Shown here piece after piece: positions 1-6,522 of a stretch of DNA of 7,908 nucleotides (within the stretch, counting starts at the first letter, position 1; every line of letters starts with the position of its first letter). Origin of the DNA: Leptospira sp. (lineage in GTDB: Bacteria > Spirochaetota > Leptospiria > Leptospirales > Leptospiraceae). The stretch lies in NCBI GenBank assembly GCA_025457985.1, contig JALOTI010000077.1, forward strand, positions 1-7,908. The letters are read 5' to 3'. A program made the position numbers and the translations under genes. A model generated the notes under the pieces. That model saw nothing but the letters and a program-made list of their open reading frames with translations, made no database searches and was not told where the DNA came from.

Positions 1-48
1 AAATCACGATCGTTATCAAAAAATGATTTGACCTTAAATATGATAACG
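1..48. promoter_or_regulatory. Candidate operator: repeated CGTTATCA motif upstream of the YCII gene
   Basis: Bases 1-22 read AAATCACGATCGTTATCA followed by an A-run. They match bases 1918-1939, upstream of the TetR-family gene, at 20 of 22 positions. The core CGTTATCA (11-18) is repeated in inverted orientation as TGATAACG (41-48), with 22 bases between the arms. A TTGACC hexamer (28-33) lies between the arms and could be a -35 box, but the -10 is weak (TCCTAT at 51-56, 17-base spacer). A shared, inverted motif before a TetR-type gene and a small enzyme-like gene is what an autoregulated repressor and its target would look like. That link is inference, and the left part of the site may extend beyond the window. 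Confidence 0.4.
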
Positions 49-101
49 TATCCTATTAAAACTAATTAAACAAACTATCGCTACCAGAAGGAGATACAAA
101 A

Positions 102-446
102 ATGGATCAATATATACTTATTTTCAGAGGAGGAGACACTCACGTCCACACTTCCAAAGATTCAAAGCGAGAGAGGGATTATATCCAATCCTGGACAGAT
201 TGGATGTCAGGTCTTGGCCAAAAAGGAATTCTTGCTGGAGGGGAACCGCTTCAAACCACCGGCAAACAAGTAAACGGAAAAGATAAAGTGGTAATAGATG
301 GTCCCTACGTAGATGCTAAAGAGATGGTTGGAGGTTATCTCATCGTTAATGCGAATGACATCGACGATGCGGTCGAGATATCAAAGGGCTGTCCGATTTT
401 TGTAGAGAATGGAAAAGTAGAAGTTCGCCCAATACAAAAACGTTAA
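102..446 (+). CDS. YCII/DGPF-family small protein
   Basis: A 114-residue soluble protein of the YCII-related family (DGPF subgroup), ferredoxin-like alpha/beta proteins of about 100-120 residues. The usual signatures are present in order: an N-terminal YILIFRG strand (4-10), Trp31 and Trp34 in the first helix, the GILAGGEPL turn (42-50), the hallmark DGPYVDAKE (66-74), the GGYLIV strand (77-82), a D-x-x-D-A-V-E helix (86-92), GCPIF (96-100) and a C-terminal EVRPI (107-111). The start is well supported: AGAAGGAGA at 86-94 lies seven bases before the ATG. Substrates are unknown for most of the family. Many members sit beside ECF sigma factors, but none is visible here. The gene is monocistronic and convergent with the cyclase gene. 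Its upstream motif is shared with the tetR-type gene, so TetR control is possible but unproven. Confidence 0.9.
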   Translation: MDQYILIFRGGDTHVHTSKDSKRERDYIQSWTDWMSGLGQKGILAGGEPLQTTGKQVNGKDKVVIDGPYVDAKEMVGGYLIVNANDIDDAVEISKGCPIFVENGKVEVRPIQKR

Positions 447-455
447 ACTAAACTT

Positions 456-523
456 CTCATTTTTAAAAAATGTGAATTCAGAAAAGATGAGCCTTCTTTT
501 TCGCATGCGCACGTTAGAGAAGG
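456..523. terminator. Weak hairpins between convergent genes, possible terminator
   Basis: The gap between the converging YCII and cyclase genes holds two overlapping dyads. CTCATTTTT (456-464) pairs with AAAAGATGAG (482-491, one bulged G) and is followed by a pyrimidine-rich, T-rich run (492-501). CCTTCT (492-497) pairs with AGAAGG (518-523) around a loop containing GCATGC. Both stems are A+T-rich or have long loops. A terminator function is plausible from position but weakly supported. Confidence 0.25.
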
Positions 524-592
524 TTTATGTTGCGATTTTTTCCTTAGGTAAAACCAAAACGTGAACTAATACATATAATGCGAGAAGGACAA

Positions 593-1849
593 TTACACTG
601 AGAGAGTGTAGACTGTCATCTCACCTTTTCCTTTGATATGGATTTGTCCTCGCAGCTCAAATGGGAATTTATTTTTTACTAATTGATAACATGTTTCGGT
701 AATCTGAATTTTATTTGCAAGTCCTGTTGATTCCATTCGAGATGCCAAGTTCACAGCATCCCCCCAGAGATCATAAGCAAATTTTTGTTTTCCGATCACG
801 CCGGCTGTAACTGGTCCAGAGTTTACACCTACTCTGATAGAAATATTTTGTCCGAGTCTCGAACTGATTTCTTGAGTTGCTTTGATTATGGAAATTCCAA
901 ACAGGATTATCTTTTCCGCATGACTTTCAGAAGGAATAGGTATACCAGAAGCAACCATATAGGAATCTCCAATTGTTTTGATTTTTTCTATTTCGTGAAC
1001 TCGAGATAATCGATCAAATTCACTGAAGTAGATATTTAAAACTCTTACCAATTCCTGAGGAGAAATTCCAGATGAGAATTGCGTAAATCCAATGATATCT
1101 GCAAACAAAATGGTCGCACTCTGATAGTTGTCAGCTATGACTTCCTCTTGAAATTTTAATCTCCTGGCAATTGGTTCGGGTAATATGTTAAGAAGTAATT
1201 GCTCCGATCGATCATGTTCTTTTTTCAGATTGTTTTGAGCAATTTGTATATCTTGATAAAAAATGGAAACAACCTTTGTTAAAAGAAAAAAAGTTCCAAC
1301 AATTGCTGTAAAGTGAAGGAATCGCAAATACAATTCTGAAATCGGAAGCAAAAGGCTCGAACGTTGAGCAAAATATTCACAGTATAACAGTGATGAGATA
1401 GATAAAAGTGCCACAATATATATCCATAGTTTATCCTTCGGATGAAAAATGAGAAAGCTTAGACAGGGAATGATTAATAAGTATAAATGCGCTGCCGATT
1501 GTTTGCTCAAAAATAATATTGTAAGAATTGTCATGTGAATGGTGACTATAATACAAAAATGGATCGGTGACAGCCTATTTAATCCTAAACGATTGAATAC
1601 GATTGTGAAAATATAACCGACTAAAGCGAACAAATTTAAAATAACTGGCTTATACCATGTTAGGTAAAAGAAAAGCAGTATATAACTTAGATTAATTAAA
1701 ATTCCAAATAGAGCCAGAATATTTACCAGTCTTACTCTTCGGATTTCCTGTTCGTCAAGAAATTGAGTTCCAGTGTCAACTATACGATCGTACATTTTCT
1801 TTTTTGGAATTTGCATATAATGTCTCACTTGATACTTACATAATCTCAC
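593..1849 (-). CDS. Membrane-bound class III adenylate cyclase
   Basis: Makes cyclic AMP from ATP. The 418-residue frame has an N-terminal membrane domain with about six hydrophobic helices (roughly 42-64, 68-87, 95-114, 119-136, 140-157 and 176-197). A short helical linker with LLLNILPEPIA (218-228) follows, then a full C-terminal class III cyclase domain. The two metal-binding aspartates are D251 (in FADIIGFTQFS) and D295 (in KTIGDSYMV). The purine-selecting pair K291 and D360 (in YDLWGDAVNLASRM) is the adenylate type, since guanylate cyclases carry Glu and Cys there. The transition-state residues N367 and R371 are present. All catalytic residues are intact, so an active homodimer facing the cytoplasm is expected. 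The signal sensed by the membrane part is unknown. The start is uncertain: the longest frame begins with GTG and has no ribosome site. In-frame ATGs at codon 12 (1816) and codon 19 (1795) are alternatives, and neither has a good Shine-Dalgarno. Divergent from the TetR-family gene. Confidence 0.93.
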   Translation of the reverse strand: MRLCKYQVRHYMQIPKKKMYDRIVDTGTQFLDEQEIRRVRLVNILALFGILINLSYILLFFYLTWYKPVILNLFALVGYIFTIVFNRLGLNRLSPIHFCIIVTIHMTILTILFLSKQSAAHLYLLIIPCLSFLIFHPKDKLWIYIVALLSISSLLYCEYFAQRSSLLLPISELYLRFLHFTAIVGTFFLLTKVVSIFYQDIQIAQNNLKKEHDRSEQLLLNILPEPIARRLKFQEEVIADNYQSATILFADIIGFTQFSSGISPQELVRVLNIYFSEFDRLSRVHEIEKIKTIGDSYMVASGIPIPSESHAEKIILFGISIIKATQEISSRLGQNISIRVGVNSGPVTAGVIGKQKFAYDLWGDAVNLASRMESTGLANKIQITETCYQLVKNKFPFELRGQIHIKGKGEMTVYTLSV

Positions 1850-1889
1850 TAAAATATTAAATGCGTAAAGGAAATTTGAAATTTTTACT

Positions 1890-1939
1890 TAATAACGGGA
1901 CGCTTTAATTTAAAATAAAATTACGACCGTTATCAAAAA
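1890..1939. promoter_or_regulatory. Candidate operator between cyclase and tetR-type gene
   Basis: Second copy of the motif seen at the left end of the window (20 of 22 bases identical, 1918-1939). The core CCGTTATCA (1927-1935) is also paired with an imperfect inverted copy, TAATAACGG (1890-1898, 8 of 9 complementary positions). The order of the two arms is opposite to that at the first site, and the spacer is 28 bases. It lies about 140 bases before the TetR-type start and about 40-90 bases before the divergent cyclase, so it could serve either gene. No convincing -35/-10 pair was found nearby. The regulatory role is inferred from repetition and position only. Confidence 0.4.
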
Positions 1940-2079
1940 TTAGTTGCATCGTTTTTTGAGCGTTAAATTTTAAAAAATAGAGATTTCTCGTATATGCACT
2001 GTCATTGATTACAAATTTAATTGCATAGGTAACCAAGCAAGAGATTGTGCGTAGATTACTTGTGGATAGGGAGTTCTAA

Positions 2080-2649
2080 ATGAAAACTAAGTCTGGCGAA
2101 AAGGAAAAGCTAAGAGAAAGAATTATAGATCAATCTATCAAAGTAATCAAAAAGAAAGGTATTTTAGGAGCAAGTGTAGATACCATAATGGAGGCTTTAG
2201 GTTTAACATCTGGTGCCTTATATAGTCATTTTTCTGGAAAAGACGAACTATTAGCCCTCAGCATAGAAAAGCAAATTGATTCTCTAACTCAGTATGTAGG
2301 TAGTTTAATTGCTAGTGATAAAAAAGATGGATTCAAAAATTGGGTTAGATATTATCTCAGTGAGGATCATGTTAAAGATGTAACTAATGGATGTATCTTT
2401 GCTGCTCTCCTATCAGAAGTTTCACGAGCTCCTCAAAGAATTAAGACTGAGTTTCATGCAGGCTTAGATAAATTCTATTTAGCTTTAGAGAATGGCTTAC
2501 CTGATGACAATAAAGATAAGAGAAGGAAAGTCCATTCTATCTTCTCTACAATGATCGGGTCATTAAGCATTGCGAGAACTATGAAATCTGGAACAGAAAG
2601 ATCCGATTTTTTAAACAATAATCTATCTTCCGTATTGCGTATGTTATAA
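2080..2649 (+). CDS. TetR-family transcriptional regulator
   Basis: A 189-residue one-component repressor-type protein. Residues 10-58 form the TetR N-terminal three-helix DNA-binding domain: RERIIDQSIKVIKKKGI, then the helix-turn-helix GASVDTIMEALGLTSGALYSHF (30-51) and the usual F-x-x-K-D-E-L-L capping segment (51-58). The C-terminal ligand/dimer domain includes NGCIFAALLSEVS (103-115), a segment typical of TetR proteins that use a conserved Gly-Cys pair at the start of this helix. C105 is the only cysteine, so redox or electrophile sensing is conceivable but not shown. AGGGAG (2068-2073) lies six bases before the ATG and fixes the start. The gene is divergent from the cyclase. A motif upstream recurs before the YCII gene at 102, making that gene a candidate target alongside autoregulation. 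The ligand cannot be told from sequence. Confidence 0.92.
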   Translation: MKTKSGEKEKLRERIIDQSIKVIKKKGILGASVDTIMEALGLTSGALYSHFSGKDELLALSIEKQIDSLTQYVGSLIASDKKDGFKNWVRYYLSEDHVKDVTNGCIFAALLSEVSRAPQRIKTEFHAGLDKFYLALENGLPDDNKDKRRKVHSIFSTMIGSLSIARTMKSGTERSDFLNNNLSSVLRML

Positions 2650-2701
2650 TAAGAAAATTTCAAAACTGCTCAACCTCGGATCACAACTTCAAAAAAATTT
2701 G

Positions 2702-2751
2702 GGTTTCCCTTAGCAGATTGATTTTGGGAAATCAAATGGGGTAGTTTTTTT
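2702..2751 (+). terminator. Possible terminator of the tetR-type gene
   Basis: GGTTTCCC (2702-2709) pairs with GGGAAATC (2726-2733, one G-T wobble) and a seven-T run follows at 2745-2751. The T-run begins eleven bases after the stem and the loop is 16 bases, so it is not a textbook intrinsic terminator. Confidence 0.3.
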
Positions 2752-2781
2752 CCAGTTGCAACATAACTTTCTCATGAGGAA

Positions 2782-2814
2782 ATGAAAGAAACGCTTTTTG
2801 TTTCAAATTTATGA
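2782..2814 (+). other. Ten-codon upstream reading frame overlapping the rocD start
   Basis: ATG at 2782 opens a ten-residue frame ([10 protein letters not shown]) that ends in TGA at 2812-2814 and overlaps the rocD ATG as ATGA. rocD itself has no ribosome-binding site near its start. The only GAGGA (2776-2780) lies one base before the ATG of the small frame, which is too close to be ideal. Translational coupling or reinitiation into rocD is a possible role, but a frame this short can arise by chance. Confidence 0.25.
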
Positions 2815-4043
2815 CAACTTTTTTTAATACCACCGAAGAATCGATCGCTTTAGAAAGTAAACACAGTGCCCACAATTACCATCCCATACCTGTAGTTCTC
2901 AATCGTGGAGAAGGAATTTATGTTTGGGATATTCATGGGAAACGATATTTTGATTTTTTATCCGCTTACAGTGCCGTAAACCAAGGTCATTGTCATCCAA
3001 AGATCATTCAAAGTTTGATAGATCAGGCAAAAAAAATAACCCTTACTTCGAGGGCATTTTACAATGATGTTTTTGGAATATACGCAGAATGCATCACCAA
3101 ACTTTTTCAATATGACAAAGTTCTACCAATGAACACCGGCGTTGAGGGAGGAGAAACAGCCATTAAACTTTGCCGTAAATGGGCTTATACGGTGAAAGGT
3201 ATACCAGAGAACAAAGCAAAAATAATATTTTGTCAGAATAATTTTTGGGGTCGAACACTTGCGGCGATCTCCTCATCAACTGATCCATCCTCCAAAAATC
3301 ACTTCGGTCCCTATATGCCGGGTTATGAAATCATACCGTATAATGATTTGGATGCGCTTGAAAATTCTTTGAAAGATCCACATATTGCAGGTTTTATGGT
3401 CGAGCCCATCCAGGGAGAAGCCGGTGTTATAGTCCCCAAAGATGGTTATCTTAAGAAAGCGTTCGAGCTATGTAAGGAACGAAATGTACTATTTATTGCA
3501 GATGAAGTTCAAACAGGACTTGCTCGTACAGGTAAACTCTTAGCTTGCGATTATGAAGGTGTCCACCCTGACATATTGATTTTAGGAAAAGCATTATCAG
3601 GAGGGACATTGCCTGTTTCTGCTGTTCTTTCCAATAACGAAATCATGTTAACATTAAAACCGGGACAACATGGATCGACTTTTGGAGGTAATCCATTGGC
3701 CTGTGCAGTTGCTAGGACTGCCTTACAAGTGATAGTTGAAGAAAATTTAGCAGAAAATTCATTTAAAATGGGTTCTATATTCCGGGAGAAAATGACAGCC
3801 ATTTGCCAAAAGACGGATCTCATTGAATCTGTTAGAGGAAAGGGTCTATTGAATGCAATCGTTATCAATGACTCTACAGATAGCGAAACGGCATGGAATC
3901 TATGTTTGGCGCTAAAAGATAATGGTGTTCTTGCTAAACAGACACATGGAAATATCATTCGATTTGCACCACCCCTGGTGATTCGAGAGGATGAATTGAA
4001 CGAAGCAATCCAGATCATTGAAGATACTATTCTTAGGTTTTAA
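2811..4043 (+). CDS. rocD: Ornithine aminotransferase (ornithine-oxo-acid transaminase)
   Basis: A PLP-dependent cytoplasmic enzyme that moves the delta-amino group of ornithine to 2-oxoglutarate, giving glutamate semialdehyde (a proline/glutamate precursor) and glutamate. The 410 residues cover the whole class III aminotransferase fold. The OAT-specific block HNYHPIPV (21-28) contains Y23, which corresponds to the tyrosine that sets ornithine specificity. Also present are [13 protein letters not shown] (51-63), [10 protein letters not shown] (108-117), NFWGRT with R148 (144-149), EPIQGEAG with the active-site E203 (198-205), D231 for the pyridine nitrogen ([13 protein letters not shown]), the Schiff-base K260 (LGKALSGG), GSTFGGNP (288-295) and [10 protein letters not shown] (382-391). 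Similarity to the eukaryotic OAT sequence is striking along its length, as is known for this family. There is no in-frame start upstream before a stop and no Shine-Dalgarno. The ATG overlaps the end of a ten-codon frame. No other arginine or ornithine gene is in the window. Confidence 0.97.
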   Translation: MTTFFNTTEESIALESKHSAHNYHPIPVVLNRGEGIYVWDIHGKRYFDFLSAYSAVNQGHCHPKIIQSLIDQAKKITLTSRAFYNDVFGIYAECITKLFQYDKVLPMNTGVEGGETAIKLCRKWAYTVKGIPENKAKIIFCQNNFWGRTLAAISSSTDPSSKNHFGPYMPGYEIIPYNDLDALENSLKDPHIAGFMVEPIQGEAGVIVPKDGYLKKAFELCKERNVLFIADEVQTGLARTGKLLACDYEGVHPDILILGKALSGGTLPVSAVLSNNEIMLTLKPGQHGSTFGGNPLACAVARTALQVIVEENLAENSFKMGSIFREKMTAICQKTDLIESVRGKGLLNAIVINDSTDSETAWNLCLALKDNGVLAKQTHGNIIRFAPPLVIREDELNEAIQIIEDTILRF

Positions 4044-4189
4044 TTGAAAAACATTTCCGCATGCTTAGGAGATTTTCGACATTAGGATAGAAACGGGATA
4101 AAGTCGAATATAGCGATTATAAAGTCTTGATTTATGCAATGATTTAATAGATATCACTGTGTTAGGTGGATAAAATTTTGACTACTTAA

Positions 4190-4596
4190 TCAAGGACAAG
4201 TGCTTAAATCACGAATGGACAAATCGTCATTATAAACAGTAATACTAGACAATGATGGTGACGCATATAGTCCAAAGTGAGCTTGCTCTAAAACACCGCA
4301 ACCACCCGACACCTTTGAGGTGGAAATTAAAACTTCATCCTGCCAGACCTTGGCCTCTCAAGGGAGACTGAAAATTCAATCAAGACTGGTGTTTTGAATC
4401 CTCCGGTTGGCAATTTATGAAGTTGTATTGTAGGATAAGCTCTATGGTTACAATTGAATGGAAATACACAAGACGGACCCATGCTTGTGATGGATGCTTT
4501 GTGAGATAAACTTCCCGGGACCTTTTGCTCTGAAGAAAGAGAATGTGTCGCCGCAGATTGGTAGTTTAGTGGTGAGTTCTTTACGGTTGCCTCACT
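4190..4596 (-). pseudogene. Frameshifted remnant of a probable secreted beta-sandwich (ConA/LamG-like) protein
   Basis: No intact gene lies between rocD and the flagellin-like operon, but the minus strand reads as a broken one. One frame is open for 89 codons from 4596 to a TAA at 4327-4329, including IQLHKLPTGGFKTPVLIEFS. Near 4355 the sensible reading moves to another frame: AKVWQDEVLISTS, then GGCGVLEQAHFGLYAS, then SITVYNDDLSIRDLS, ending in TGA at 4190-4192. The second part, with a Trp-containing strand, FGLYAS and VYNDDL, looks like the last strands of a concanavalin A/LamG-like fold as found in secreted polysaccharide-binding or lyase-type proteins. The jump from the LIEFSVSLE strand straight to AKVWQD suggests an internal deletion as well as a frameshift. 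No start codon or ribosome site is seen, so the N-terminus is missing. The family assignment is by eye and tentative. Bases 4044-4189 beyond it show nothing recognisable. Confidence 0.5.
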
Positions 4597-5317
4597 CTAG
4601 AAATGATACCATTTGTTTTCGTTCCTGCTTTATACGATGAATAGCTAGATTCACTTTCTTCTCGAAATCGACAGGATTAGACAAAGTAAAGGTATCATTT
4701 TTAAAATATCTTAGTCCAAGTGATTTTGATGTCATTGTAGCGATATAAATTTGAAACATTTCGCCATTTTCCTTCAAAAGCCACATTGAGGCTGTTCTTG
4801 AAGATTGAGCAAAATCGCCTTGAAATAAGGCCATCTGATTGAATTCAGCAGTTGAAGCAATTCGGTCCACTTCATCCACCAACTCTTCTACTTCTTTTTG
4901 TTTCTCCCTAAGATTTTTTTGGTTCCCTTTTTCATTTTTGCTCAACACCAATAAATGTTTTGAAATGGCGAGTAAAGTATCTAAATAAACTATTGTTTGG
5001 TGAATTAAAAAATTTTGTTTTTGGAATGTTGATCTCATTGATTGCTTTTGGTGTAAACGTTCCAATGCACTTGAAGTCATTGAAATGAATTTCAACCGTG
5101 AATCTATAGAGTGATACGAATCTTTATCTATTTTTGCATGCAAAATTCCACCTCTTTGAATACTAACAAGCACATTCATATCTATTTTTTTGGATTTCAA
5201 TGATGTTTTGTCTGTAAAGAAATTACGGATTGCAGTACGTACTTTTAAAATTTGTTTTCCAAGTAAGGATTCCCGTTTGGCACCAAAGATGATTTCTGGA
5301 TGGTCGTTAATTTTCAT
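4592..5317 (-). CDS. Divergent FlaB-like flagellin-domain protein (single unit, no D0 C-terminus)
   Basis: A distant relative of the spirochaete periplasmic flagellin FlaB, 241 residues from the chosen start. FlaB hallmarks lie in the second half: LVDEVDRIAS (146-155), AEFN (157-160), LFQGDFA (164-170), SSRTASMW (172-179), IATMTSKSLGL (192-202) and IKQERKQM (229-236). The MKINDHPEI start resembles the FlaB MIINHN start, but the N-terminal D0 consensus (SSGMRIN, DDASGLAVSEK) is unrecognisable. The region before LVDEV is about 30 residues longer than in FlaB. The protein ends just after the QERKQM helix, so the roughly 70-residue C-terminal D0 part needed for filament assembly is absent. The frame is open back to 5404, but the ATG at 5317 overlaps the TGA of the upstream gene (ATGA), matches the FlaB N-terminus and is preferred. 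The two genes are probably coupled. A structural or accessory role at the periplasmic flagellum is inference. Confidence 0.8.
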   Translation of the reverse strand: MKINDHPEIIFGAKRESLLGKQILKVRTAIRNFFTDKTSLKSKKIDMNVLVSIQRGGILHAKIDKDSYHSIDSRLKFISMTSSALERLHQKQSMRSTFQKQNFLIHQTIVYLDTLLAISKHLLVLSKNEKGNQKNLREKQKEVEELVDEVDRIASTAEFNQMALFQGDFAQSSRTASMWLLKENGEMFQIYIATMTSKSLGLRYFKNDTFTLSNPVDFEKKVNLAIHRIKQERKQMVSFLE

Positions 5318-6468
5318 AAATTTTTCTCTGTAATTAATCTCTTTCGTTCTTCTTTGAGGAAAAGAATACCCTCTTCCAAATATCTCAGAGAATCCTTTGC
5401 CCACATTCCCGTAGATATGGTTATGATGCTCCCAGAAGGATCTTCCAACTTAAGGGTTTGAAGCAAATTTTTGTCACTTCGAGTGACATCTCCAAGATCT
5501 TTCATCATCAAAATAAGAGACGAAACAACCATCTGTTGTGTTTGACGATCCTCATAATGATATACAGAACTTTGCATATGATAAGCGCGATTTTGAATCG
5601 TTTTCAGTGCTGATTCAAAACTATAAGAACAGATTAGATTTTGATAGTTGATAGAACTAGTTTGAAGCTTGTTGATACTTTTTTTCGTTTCATACTCCCT
5701 TTGAGCAAAGTCCATGTAATAGAATCGAACGGCATATTGATGCCACTTAGCGCGTATTCTATCTAGATTATTTTGTAATTCTTTTGTGTTTCGAAAGAAA
5801 TCAGATGTACTTTGCGAGAATCCACATTGATTTGATTCTTTAAACAGCTCAGGTTCCAGGTTGAAGATCTGGTCCATATAAATTTTAGTTGAGATAATCT
5901 TTTCTGTTTTAGTTCCACCAAACCAAGGCAAATGGATATAAACTTCCAATGGGTTCCACCATTTTTCATTCGAACTGCGTCCTAAAAGGATTGGGATTTT
6001 ACGATTTTGGATTTTTTTCCCAAAATCTATCATAGATGTTTTTATAGTTTCAGAATCTTTTTTGAAATCTTCAATTGTATACCCATCCAATCCAATTTGT
6101 ATGCATAGATTTTCCCATAAGCCAATGACCTTGATGGTGAGCTCACATAGAATCTCCGTTGTAATGGAAAATGAATACAATTCTTGGTAGGATGTAATTT
6201 GATTTTTGTCCTGCAAGGGAAAACGTAATTCGAGTTCTTTCAAAAAGGAATCTAAATATAAATTTAGTTCCATGCCTGCGATGAATACCTTTGATTGGAT
6301 AGAAGAAAGGATTTCATCCGTTCTTTCGATAGGATAGTGTGGAAGCTCAAAATCAATTCCATCTTGATTTGATGAAACCTTTGCTTTTTGTGCCCATATA
6401 TTTTGGCGGATGCCAGAGACCAAAAGTGCGGTGGCGGTAATACGACTTAAAAATTCATTTCTTTGCAT
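5314..6468 (-). CDS. Divergent flagellin-like protein with two tandem D1-like units
   Basis: A 384-residue protein, first gene of the pair. Near its C-terminus, IQNRAYHMQSSVYHYEDRQ (291-309) and MVVSSL (313-318) match the FlaB stretch [23 protein letters not shown] plus VEVSQL. ITISTG (349-354) and LKEERKRL (371-378) match the start of the FlaB C-terminal D1 helix. An earlier stretch appears to be a second, weaker copy: LCIQIGLDGYTIED (121-134), ILLGR (160-164), YIHLPWFGG (177-185, compare WFHMGPN), IISTKIYMDQIFNL (191-204) and LDRIRAKWHQYAVRF (235-249). The C-terminal D0 helix is missing. ATG 6468 is preferred over the in-frame ATG at 6522, because GGAAACA (6471-6477) precedes it. Starting there also gives a signal-peptide-like N-terminus: a basic start, the hydrophobic ITATALLVSGI and a possible cut after IWA. 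True FlaB has no Sec signal. The stop overlaps the next start. Confidence 0.75.
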   Translation of the reverse strand: MQRNEFLSRITATALLVSGIRQNIWAQKAKVSSNQDGIDFELPHYPIERTDEILSSIQSKVFIAGMELNLYLDSFLKELELRFPLQDKNQITSYQELYSFSITTEILCELTIKVIGLWENLCIQIGLDGYTIEDFKKDSETIKTSMIDFGKKIQNRKIPILLGRSSNEKWWNPLEVYIHLPWFGGTKTEKIISTKIYMDQIFNLEPELFKESNQCGFSQSTSDFFRNTKELQNNLDRIRAKWHQYAVRFYYMDFAQREYETKKSINKLQTSSINYQNLICSYSFESALKTIQNRAYHMQSSVYHYEDRQTQQMVVSSLILMMKDLGDVTRSDKNLLQTLKLEDPSGSIITISTGMWAKDSLRYLEEGILFLKEERKRLITEKNL

Positions 6469-6522
6469 GTTGTTTCCATCGCTTACCGAATTTACATCAA
6501 TACAACTGACTTTGCGACCCAT

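Noticed and set aside
785..1009. 74-codon plus-strand frame inside the cyclase gene
   Set aside because: It lies antisense to the conserved catalytic domain, has no ribosome site and has no recognisable content; it is a shadow of the cyclase.
2475..2663. 62-codon minus-strand frame over the end of the tetR-type gene
   Set aside because: Antisense to a clear TetR C-terminal domain, with no independent support.
3551..4018. 155-codon minus-strand frame inside rocD
   Set aside because: Long, but fully antisense to the conserved PLP-binding region of rocD; composition is typical of a reverse-strand shadow.
4252..4371. 39-codon plus-strand frame starting MMVTHIVQ
   Set aside because: Antisense to the better-reading remnant on the minus strand, with no ribosome site and no homology I recognise.
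4290..4395. Nested dyads (AAAACACC/GGTGTTTT, CACCT-TTG-AGGTG, CCTTG/CAAGG) suggesting a structured RNA
   Set aside because: Stems are only 5-8 bases, partly mutually exclusive, and lie within the presumed pseudogene, so they are better explained as coding remains.
5763..5969. 68-codon minus-strand frame within the first flagellin-like gene
   Set aside because: Same strand but a different frame, fully inside a better supported gene, with no ribosome site.
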